This document shows positions 55,495-64,000 of a stretch of 64,000 bases of DNA, in pieces. Positions within the stretch are counted from its first letter, which is position 1; the number at the start of each line of letters is the position of its first letter. A program made the position numbers and the translations under genes. Origin of the DNA: Lithobates sylvaticus (Eukaryota; Chordata; Amphibia; Anura; Ranidae); the NCBI GenBank assembly GCA_028564925.1, contig CM053034.1, forward strand, positions 152,933,356 to 152,997,355, read 5' to 3'. The notes under the pieces are model-generated. The model made no database searches. It had not been told where the DNA came from and was given only the letters and a program-made list of their open reading frames with translations.

Positions 55495-57000
55495 TATCTG
55501 AAAATTGAACAATGGTGTTGTACTGACAGCCTATCTCATTTATTGAGGCTCTAACATGGCAGAACAGTGGAAATACCCCTCAAGTGACCCCTTTTGGAAG
55601 GTAGACAGTCCAAGGTATTTAGTAAGAGGCATGGCTGTTTTTTTTAAGTTGTAAATTTATGTTATTATTTTTTGGAAAATTAAGAATTTAAAAAAGAAAT
55701 GTTAATTATTTTTTTTTTTACATACTGTCACCAGTGGTAACTGGCGTGGTGGCGTGGTGGTGATCAGGGACACTCACTGGTGACAGTATAAAAAAAAAAA
55801 CGTTTTTTTTTTTTTTGCATTTTTTTTAATACACAGTGACCAGAGCAATATAATGTTACCATTTTATTTTTTTTACACATTATGTTTACCGTATATACTT
55901 GAGTATACGCTGACCCAAATATAAGCCGAGGCACCTAATTTTACCACAAAAAAAGGGGAAAACGTATTGACTCGAGTATAAGCCTAGGGTGAGAAATGCG
56001 CAGCTACTGTAAGTGGAAAAGAGGGTCGAAAATGCCCATTTGCAGCCTCACTGTGCCCATTTGTAGCCTCACTGTGCCCATTTGCATGCCTCACTGTGCC
56101 CATTTGCAGCCATAGGTCCCCCGAACTTCAAACTTTGTAGTTAAGGGTTCCTAGATGCCCCCCAGCTGCAGCCAAAATTACATTGTTGCAGATGGTCACA
56201 GTTGACTGAATTTGGGGCCCTGTATCTCAGGGCCACTTGGTGCTATGAAGTTTTTCAGCACGTTTTTTTGTGCTGAGAATGCCCTCCTCGGCTTATACTG
56301 GAGTCAAGCACTTTTCTGCAGCAGAAAATGACATTTTCCGACCCGACTTTTTGGGCCCCGTATCTCTGGGCCACTTGGTGCTAGGAACCCCAAATTTGGT
56401 GCACAAACCCAGTGGAAACACTATCTTCAAGTGGCCCCGAGATACGGGGCCCCAAAGTCGGGTCGGAAAATCCCATTCTCTGTTGCAGAAAAGTGCTTGA
56501 CTCCAGTATATGTCGAGGGGAGCATTTTCAGCACAAAAAAATGTGCTGAAAAACTCGGCTTATACTTGAGTATATACGGTACTTACAGCAATGAGTTACA
56601 CTGCTATAAACAAACATTTTACTAAATGAAACTGATTCATTCAGTTTGTTTTGTTGTGATTAGCTGTGATTGGTCAAAGCTAAACACAGGGTACAGATGG
56701 GTTGCGATTGGCCCTGTCTGTACCATGTGTTTAAATTGAACAATCACAGCTAACACAATTGTATACAATGGATGGCATGAAAGGAAGCCATCCATTGTGT
56801 ACAACTGTCATGTGACCTGCTGTGATTGGTCACAGTGGCCACATGGTACAGACAGCAAGCCGGTACACTGGATATAACCGTGACAGTTTGCTGCGTGGCC
56901 CAGTGAGCAGCGCTTTCTCAGAGGACATCATATGACATCCAGTCAGGATATGAGGGTCACCGCCCGACTGTCATTCTGCTATATGCCAGGCGAGAAGGTG
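55495..57000 (-). mobile_element. TTAA-flanked element, family P, copy 3, left end missing
   Basis: Ends at TTAA 57,001-57,004 with atatgccaggcgagaaggtg, the complement of a family P start. The sequence tagacagtccaaggtattta then gtaagaggcatggct is the complement of 50,070-50,110 in copy 2. The other end is lost at the Tc1 border. A further element is inserted at 55,889-56,580. Non-coding. Confidence 0.65.
55889..56580. mobile_element. Element with ccgtatatactt ends nested in family P copy 3
   Basis: Ends ccgtatatacttgagtatac and cttgagtatatacgg are inverted repeats, with TA plausibly duplicated outside. Internal foldback: gcttatactggagtcaagca and ctgcagcagaaaatgac near 56,290-56,330 are mirrored at 56,470-56,515. 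A small cccatttgcagcctcactgt array lies at 56,034-56,112. TA duplication would suit Tc1/mariner/pogo, but no transposase is present and the family is not settled. Confidence 0.65.
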
Positions 57001-57207
57001 TTAAGCTGATATCCTGTCCATGGAAAACTACATTTTTTGCCTTCCTTTTGTAGCACCCCTCTTACACCTCAAAGACATGATAGCACCTCTAGAGGCCAGA
57101 GGCAGGCAAGCATTTCACCCCCTCCATGGCAAAAATTTGGGGACCGAGAAAGGATATTGGGCACCAGTCACTTTTGACTTTTTGAAGTTTTATTGCAGAA
57201 CAGTTAA

Positions 57208-57641
57208 AGGGGCTGTAAACCCGTTTTAAAAAGACAAAAAAAAACAAACATGTCATACTTACCTCCACTGTGCAGTTCGTCTTGCACAGAGTGGCCCCGG
57301 TCCTTCTGTTCTGGGGTCCCTCAGCGGCGCTGGTGGCTCCTCCCTGCATTTAGTGTCCACGTTGGACAAGCGCTCTCTTTGGTGGACACCTGGACTCGGC
57401 CCCGCCCCCTGGTGCAGCGTTATTGGATTTGATTGACAGCAGCGGGAGCCAATGGCTGTGCTGGTATTAATCTATACGATCAGGACACTAGACACCAGGT
57501 GTTGGTGTGCTCGTTCCTGGCTGGAGAAAGATCGGGGTCAGGTAAGTAAAACAGGGGGCTCGGGGGGGGGGGGGCTGCAGCACCACAGAAGGTTTTTCAC
57601 CGTAATGCATAGAGTTCAAACCATAAGGATTTACAAAACCT
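57208..57641 (+). mobile_element. TTAA-flanked MITE, family S
   Basis: TTAA at 57,204-57,207 and 57,642-57,645. Ends aggggctgtaaaccc and ggatttacaaaacct are imperfect inverted repeats. Interior sequence (gattgacagcagcgggagcc, gaaagatcggggtcaggtaa) resembles family R as well, so the families may be subfamilies of one group. Non-coding. Confidence 0.65.
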
Positions 57642-57645
57642 TTAA

Positions 57646-58750
57646 GGAGGTGAGAGTTAGGGGTCCCAGATACCGTAGGAGATCACTTACAGACTCTCTA
57701 GATTATTGTCCAGCTTTACAGTATCAGAACCTTTAAGCTTTAAGCTGACCTAGCAACACTGTAAGCACATTCACAAAGTTCAGTGCATCCTCCAAGTGGG
57801 TCACCAGGCCCTTCTGAGAGACTAACCTTCCTGACTCTCTCCAGCAAGGGGCCTCCCCTGGGTCTCCTCCTTGGCACAGCTTCCTCCAGACCAGGCAGGA
57901 CAGCTTCAGGACCACTTCAGAACATGTTAGCAGGGCTCAAGTCCTGCAGGAATGCATGGGAACGGAGTTCCTTTACTTTTTCCACAACAGGAACTCAGTT
58001 CCCGTTAGCAGCCGTGTCCTGCAAGACTTTGAAGTATGCGAGCTGTGTGGCAGGTGCTACACCAGCAGCTGCCGACACAGCTGGATATAGTAAGTGCCGC
58101 ACACCTGACCATTCAGGCATTGCCAGTAGGGGGCCCCATGACAGCTTCCGCTTCGATCTACCTGTCAATCACAGCTAGCTGACGGGTAGATCAGGTCCCT
58201 GCTGCTAAGAGATTGTATTTAGTCAGACCTCTCGTGATGCCCTCCTCCCCGCCGGCCCCTTTTGATTTTCTGTCTCCTCATCCTCCCCCCCCCCCCCCAG
58301 TCTCCTGCATACTTGCTCTGTGTGTCCCGCTGAATCCCCCCCTCCTCTATCTTCAGTGCCATGTGATAAGCTTAATAAAAACATGTGAAAACCTATACAA
58401 TTAGTCTGAGCTAACTACAGCCCAGCCAGAAACTAAACTGACATAGCAGTCCCTGCTTAGGACAAGGGAGTTGCACTTTGAAAAAAAATGGCATTTGTTT
58501 CAGAGTGTGGTATTTTAAGGTTTTCTTTTATTTTGAGAGTATATTATTTTATGTTGATTGGGCCTTTTTGTAGGTTAAACATTCACTTGCTGCTGACTAT
58601 CTGTTCTGCATTTTATTTGCAGCATGCTGCTGCAGCAGAATTGAGGAGAAAAAAAAAAACCTATGTGCAAGAACAGTGTGCCCCTAAAACAACTCACATT
58701 ATATAACTCACATTCCCACATCCCCATCCCCACTGATATAATAAAAGTTA
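57646..58750. other. No recognised gene
   Basis: Contains a 131-codon plus-strand frame (57,783-58,178) without recognisable domain, a C-run at about 58,289-58,299 and short unassigned pieces. I would not annotate a gene. Confidence 0.45.
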
Positions 58751-59021
58751 GCCCAGGTTCACACTGAGCTGCGGAAATGAAGCCGTGCAAGTTCAGCTGA
58801 ACTTGTACGATTTCACTCCCGCCTTGTCAGTCCCGATTTCAGCGGCGATTTCACAGACATCTGTGTGGGTTTCTGCACAGATGTCAATGTAAATCGCAAG
58901 CTGAAATCACAAAAAAAGTAGTACAGAAACTACTCTTTGAAATCTGTGCCATTTCCGGCAATTACCGCCAATTTGACATGTCAAATTGCATGTCAGATCG
59001 CACCAGTGTGAACTAGATCTT
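58751..59021. mobile_element. MITE with ttcacactg ends
   Basis: Left aggttcacactgagctgcgg and right accagtgtgaactagatct are inverted over about 11-12 bp. Internal mirror pieces (aagttcagctgaacttg, aatttgacatgtcaaatt) are present. Non-coding. Confidence 0.6.
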
Positions 59022-59364
59022 AGGCATATACTTGACAATTTAACACTATTGTACCCTCTGCATGTTATTCTTGTAGTAAAGCATTTTTATTTATTTTATT
59101 CAATTTTCACCATGGCAATATCCAGTTTCCCATGCTTTTTTGAACAATAGTTTGTATGTTACTTATAAAAACGGCCAGAATTTAATAACAGGATTTGCTC
59201 CCTGTAGACTTTGGGATTTGCTGCTCAGTTTGACTTTAAAACAATATTCATCAAACTTGTGTGGCCACGCGTTTACAGTTTTTACACTGCAAAAGTGATA
59301 GCATGCTGTTTATACAGACATAGGTGCAACAACCATTCGCATATGATGTACTGTTAAAGTGTTT

Positions 59365-59655
59365 GTAAAGGCAGTCTCTGACCCTCTCCTGTAGTATGCC
59401 CGCAGTCTCTGACCATCTCCTATAGTATGCCTGCAGTCTCTGACCATCTCCTGTAGTATGCCCACAGTCTGACTATCTCCTGTAGTATGCCCGCAGTCTT
59501 TGCCCATCTCCTGTAGTATGCCAGGCAGTCTCTGACCCTCTCCTGTAGTATGCCCACAGTCTCTGACCGTCTCCTGTAGTATGTCTGCAGCCTCTGACCA
59601 ACTCCTGCAGTGTGTCGGCAGTCTCTGACTGTCTCCTGTAGTATGTGTATTAATG
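59365..59655. repeat. Minisatellite, 31-bp unit, about nine copies
   Basis: Unit gcagtctctgaccatctcct followed by gtagtatgccc. The minus-strand frame of 139 codons is an artefact of the array. Confidence 0.9.
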
Positions 59656-59699
59656 TGCCACTTTACTTGCTCACTTGTTTGGGATTGCTCAGTGAGTGG

Positions 59700-59940
59700 T
59701 AATGATGAGCAGTAACCAGTAGTAACCAATCAGTGAACAGTAGTGATCTGCTGTAATCTCTAGCAACCAATCAGTGAGTGGTAATGATGTGTTGTAACCC
59801 CTAGCATCCAATCAGTGTGTGGCAATGATGTGTCGTAATCTCTAGCAACCAATCAGTGAGCAATAATAATGTGCTGCAACCTCTAGCAACTAGTCACTGA
59901 GTGGTAATGATTGGCTGTAACCTCTGGCAACCAAGTGCGA
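59700..59940. repeat. Tandem repeat, about 41-bp unit, five to six copies
   Basis: Unit ctagcaaccaatcagtgagt then ggtaatgatgtgttgtaac, directly after the 31-bp array. Each unit carries a ccaatca box, a potential CCAAT-factor site, although no promoter is evident. Confidence 0.85.
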
Positions 59941-61634
59941 TCGCTGCCTGATCTGCTGCAGTAAACTGATTTTGAATCTACCTGCTATTTGTTTGTATGT
60001 CTCAGAATGGAAGGGGGGGGGGGCTAAGAAAATGTTTTCCCAGGGTCAAATCAATATTAAAGACGGCCCTGACAGTGGGGGGGGGGGGGGGGGTGCGGGG
60101 GTCAGCAAAATGCACATTCCCCTAAGTAGTCAAAAGATCCTTGCAGGGTCCAGTTTGTTGTTGTCATTTCTTTGAGTGCACTGAAAAACCACTAGGAAAC
60201 TGCTAATCCTTTAGACACGTTTAGTGTACAGTTGTGTTGCTAAATATCGATTTACCTATTCTTGTATTGATTTTTCTGCATTAATATAGAGTGCTTATAT
60301 AGATATATCTGTTTACCTTTATTACCTGAGGGCAGTTCTACTCAGCTTAGTGAACTGCACTTTAATTGTCATTTATGCAAGTTCTTAATGATAGTCAAAT
60401 AGTGTCTACAACTAAGCAGGTGTGTATTCCTTTATTGCCTATATCCTACAGTAAGGTGAAAGCTACTATATGCTGGTGTTGCTACGTGAGTCTGTAGTGA
60501 TTCAATCAACCAGGTGTGTCAGAGGGGCTGTGGGTGTTCTTGGAGTTGAGGCGCAGAACAGGGAACCCAAAATTACCAAACAGCTCCTTTGGGGGTAGTT
60601 CTACACACATTACCCTAGTTTTGAGGGACAGAAGACCTTAACACTGCTATGCTCAGACAGCGTTTAGAGCCCTTTATTTTAGAGGTGACAGGAGACCTTG
60701 ATGCTACTGTGGGCAGGCAGCGTTAAAAGCACTGTCATACTCACCACTTGTGTTACCTAAGACTTCTGGAACTCCGTTGCATCCGCGCATGTCACCCCTC
60801 CCATCCACCGCACAAGGATCTCAAGCTGGGAAGACCTGCTGCATAGCTGATGGACGTGAGTGGGGCCTCATGTCTAAGTTTTGCCTAAGGCCTGACATGC
60901 ATACTGCAGAGCGGATACGGACGCAGCCCACTTTACTCTATGGGCCCTCATGTCTAAGTTTTGCCTAAGGCCTCACAAAGCCTAGAGCCGCCTCTGAATG
61001 TGAGTTAGGGGCTGTCACTGTAACCACTGTAACTGTGGATTTTGGAGGGGACTAGAGGCTAGCCTTCTACCCACAGATTATGGCCCATGGAGAAGACTAG
61101 AGACTTTTTCTGCTTCTCCTGTTCAGAGCATGAAAAAAAGCTCAGTTCAGCCCCTGATCCCATGTGAGAAAGCAGATCATTCTCTAATGATTGACAACAA
61201 CATGATAAATGTTGAGAGTGAGGCTTGGATTAATTCTCTGAATAAAGACAATAACTTCTGGAGTGGATAGAAAGGTGTTATATTAATCTTGTACAGGTTA
61301 ATGGTCAGAGTAAATGTGGCGGCCCTCCTGCAGACTGGGGTGGAGAAGCTCCTCCACTTGGGACAGAAATATTTATCAACAATCTCCCTCAAGAAATCTA
61401 TGAAGATAAATGAATTCCACTTTTTCAGACTACTAGAACACCGTGTGGGTTTTGCCTTATGATGACTTTTCTAGTAGGCAGATTACACAAGTGAAAGCCA
61501 AACACCTGAAAGACAGCATGTGTAATGTAGTTTGTGTAACCAGGGCTGTAGTCTTGTTGCCTGACTGTCTGGGGTGGGCTCCCTGACTAATCAAAGCTTG
61601 TCTGGGTGCCTGGCTGTTGATTAGTTTACTAATT
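59941..61634. other. No recognised gene; G-runs and a 30-bp direct repeat
   Basis: G-runs lie at about 60,015-60,023 and 60,077-60,095. Tcatgtctaagttttgccta followed by aggcct occurs twice, at about 60,866 and 60,948. Otherwise unassigned; candidate host intergenic DNA. Confidence 0.5.
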
Positions 61635-61813
61635 CCGCGCCCATGCTCACGGGAGCCGCCACTTGCGGCATATCGCCGTAGACAGCGGTGCCTGTCTTTT
61701 TGGAAATATCTCCTAAACCGTGTAGGTTTAGGAGATATTTATTGGCCCTACAGGTAAGCCTTAATCTGGGCTTACCTGTAGGTCAAAGTGGTTTGTAAGT
61801 GTTTACAACCACT
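61635..61813 (+). mobile_element. Family S MITE, right part
   Basis: Ends gtgtttacaaccact before TTAA at 61,814-61,817. Contains ctcctaaaccgtgtaggttt and acctgtaggtcaaagtgg, as in 4822-5240. The left end is absent. Confidence 0.75.
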
Positions 61814-61929
61814 TTAAAGTTTGCATTGTTTAGGATAATGTACAAATTCTGTGTGAACTTACAATAAAAGGTGGTTCCTGTTTGCACCTAGGCTAGGGTC
61901 ATCTAGTTCTTAGGTGCAATTCCCAGCTA

Positions 61930-63539
61930 CAGTATCTCACAAAAGTGAGTACACCCCTCATATTTTTGAAAATATTTTATTATACCTTTTCATGTGACAA
62001 CACTGAAGAAATTACACTTTGCTACAATGTAAAGTAATGTGTACAGCTTGTATAACAGTGCAAATTTGCTGCCCCTTCAAAATAACTCAACACACAGCCA
62101 TTAATGTGTAAACCGCTAGCAACAAAAGTGAGTACACACCTAAGTGAAAATGTCCAAATTAGGCCCAAGGTGTCAATATTTTGTGTGGCCACCATTATTT
62201 TCTAGCACTGCCTTAACCATCTTGGGCATGCAGTACACCAGAGCTTCACAGGTTGCCACTGGAGTCCTCTTCCACTCCTCCATGACGACATCACGGAGCT
62301 GGTGGATGTTAGAGACCTTGCGCTCTTCCACCTTCTGTTTGAGGATGCCCCACAGATGCTCAATAGGGTTTAGGTCTAGAGATATGCTTGGCCAGTCCAT
62401 CACCTTTACCCTCAGCTGCTTTAGCAAGGCAGTGGTCGTCTTGGAGGTGTGTTTGGGGTTATTATCATGTGGGAATACTGCCCTGCAGCCCAGTCTCTGA
62501 AGGGAGGGGATCATGCTCTGCTTCAGTATTACCCAGTACATGTTGGCATTCATGGTTCCCTCAATGAACTGTAGCTCCCCTGTGCCAGCAGCACTCATGC
62601 AGCCCCAGACCATGAAACTCCCACCACCATGCTTGACTGTAGGCAAGACACACTTGTCTTTGTACTCTTCACCTGGTTGCCGCCACACACGCATGACACC
62701 ATCTGAACTAAATAAGGTTATCTTGGTCTCATCATACCACAGGACGTGGTTCCAGTAATCCATGTGCTTAGTCTGCTTGTCTTAAGCTAACTGTTTGCAG
62801 GCTTTCTTGTGCATCATCTTTAGAAGAGGCTTTCTTCTGGGACAACAGCCATGCAGACCAATTTGATGCAGTGTGCAGCGTATGGTCTGAGCACTGACAG
62901 GCTGACCCCCCCCCCCACCCCTTCAACCTCTGCAGCAATGCTGGCAGCACTCATACTTCTATTTCCCAAAGACAACCTCTGGATATGATGTTGAGCACGT
63001 GCACTCAACTTTTTTGGTCGACCATGGCGAGGCCTGTTCTGCGTGGAACCTGTCCTGTTAAATCTTTGTATGGTCTTGGCCACCATGCGGCAGCTCAGTT
63101 TCAGGGTCTTGGCAATCTTCAATGTAGAGCAACAATTATTTTTTTCAGATCCTCAGAGAGTTCTTTGCCATGAGGTGCCATGTTGAACTTCCAGTGACCA
63201 GTATGAGAGAGTGAGAGCGATACTACCAAATTTAACACACCTGCTCCCCATTCACACCTGAGAGCTTGTAACACTAACGAGTCACATAGCACAACGGGAT
63301 GGGAAAATGGCTAATTGGGCCCAATTTGGACATTTTCACTTAGGGGTGTACTCACTTTTGGCATTTAGACATGAATGGATGTGTGTTGAGTTATTTTGAG
63401 GGGACAGCAAATTTACACTGCTGTACACTCACTACTTTACATTGTAGCAAAGTGTCATTTCTTCAGTGTTGTTACATGAAAAGATATAATAAAATATGTT
63501 AAAAAATGTGAGGGGTGTACTCACTTTTGTGATATACTG
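61930..63539 (-). mobile_element. Tc1-like transposon, second family, near full length
   Basis: TA at 61,928-61,929 and 63,540-63,541. The ends cagtatctcacaaaagtgag and ctcacttttgtgatatactg are inverted repeats, each arm about 200 bp or more with an inner repeat (acaaaagtgagtacacacct). Length 1610 bp is normal for Tc1. The end sequence and transposase differ clearly from the Tc1 family at 6.4 and 52.4 kb. Closely similar elements are known to me from several fish and amphibians. Confidence 0.9.
62173..63181 (-). pseudogene. Tc1-like transposase, second family
   Basis: The start at 63,181 reads MAPHGKELSEDLKKIIVALH and then hits a stop. A helix-turn-helix region follows (KIAKTLKLSCRMVAKTIQRF, NRPRHGRPKKLSARAQHH). 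The catalytic part from about 62,763 reads YWNHVLWYDETKITLF, HGGGSFMVWGCMSA, HDNNPKHTSKTTTALL and LDLNPIEHLWGILK. D, D and E of a DD34E triad are visible, 34 residues apart for the last two. A C-run near 62,908-62,914 and the region around 62,770-62,820 disturb the frame. Inactive. Confidence 0.9.
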
Positions 63540-63624
63540 TATAATACCTGGTTCCTGTGTTCCAGTGGCGAGGAAGCAGCTCTCTGGCAAAGATACTCAA
63601 TCGGGCTGTCAGGTGTTCTTTCAC

Positions 63625-63742
63625 AGGGACCTTAGATTGCTCTTTGATGGCAGGGACTGATGTAAGTGTACAATATATATGTGTAAATTGCTGCGTAAAT
63701 TGACAGCTCTATATAAGTAACTGTAATAATAATAATAATAAA
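63625..63742 (+). mobile_element. LINE 3' tail, L2/CR1-related
   Basis: Gctctttgatggcagggact, then attgacagctctatataagt, and an (AAT)n tail. Such agggact...ctatataa tails with a three-base microsatellite end are typical of the L2/CR1 group, and resemble the tail of the fragment at 30,515. Coding part absent. Confidence 0.7.
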
Positions 63743-64000
63743 ATACTCTTGTCTTATGTTATAAAAATATATCATGTCATCTGACGTAACAAATCCTATG
63801 TGGCATTGTGCTTTGATGTCCAGATGTTTTATATGTTTTTTTAGCAGATACCCTAGGGAATGAAATAGCAGTCATTGCAACTTTTGATGTCACACAGTAT
63901 TTGTGCAGCAATTTTTCAAATGCGTTTCATGAATTAATCAAAAACAAAACACTAAAATTAGCCAGATTGTTTTGTATAATGTGAAAGATGATGTTACGCT

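Noticed and set aside
57783-58178. 131-codon plus-strand frame as a host exon
   Set aside because: No recognisable domain, no convincing splice sites, and a Ser/Pro-rich composition expected from GC-rich non-coding DNA.
59310-59729. 139-codon minus-strand frame
   Set aside because: Derived from the 31-bp minisatellite.

Overview
The window looks like repeat-dominated intergenic DNA from an anuran amphibian, most likely a ranoid frog. The reasons are the mix of Tc1/mariner, PIF/Harbinger-type and TTAA-flanked DNA elements, a Penelope-like element, a Ngaro (DIRS-type) element, Ty3/gypsy and L2/CR1-type LINE remains, and many minisatellites. The frog assignment rests on recalled repeat families and has not been tested by a search. 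I found no convincing host exon, no rRNA or tRNA gene, no CRISPR array and no prokaryotic operon. Every recognisable protein segment belongs to a transposable element, and all are broken to some degree.

Layout. 0-6.4 kb: an AT-rich duplication, a Penelope endonuclease fragment, a 1.7-kb G-rich minisatellite, then three TTAA-flanked elements placed end to end. 6.4-9.2 kb: a Tc1-like transposon carrying two younger insertions. 9.65-10.6 kb: a solo LTR. 10.8-12.8 kb: a minisatellite, a long foldback and fragments of TTAA-flanked elements. 12.85-15.4 kb: a minus-strand Ngaro fossil with RT/RNase H, tyrosine recombinase and SGNH hydrolase parts. 15.4-19.5 kb: a plus-strand Penelope-like element framed by inverted arms of nearly 0.9 kb. 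19.6-34.5 kb: two copies of a palindromic foldback family, one carrying a solo LTR, with MITEs, a LINE fragment and small tandem repeats between them. 36.7-43.3 kb: a minus-strand Ty3/gypsy fossil with one LTR. 43.3-45.3 kb: a Harbinger fossil with a MADF-type ORF. 46.4-57.6 kb: a third foldback copy, more TTAA-flanked elements, and a second Tc1 copy that carries a Harbinger deletion derivative plus a MITE. 57.6-64 kb: mostly unassigned DNA with two minisatellites, a second Tc1-like family near 62-63.5 kb and a LINE tail.

The main interest is nesting. The two Tc1 copies carry different Harbinger-like MITEs at the same transposase position. A 1.35-kb element joins those MITE ends to a piece of HARBI1-type transposase, which explains where the MITEs come from. 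TTAA-flanked elements repeatedly abut and share one TTAA. Two foldback copies give a filled and an empty site for a solo LTR.
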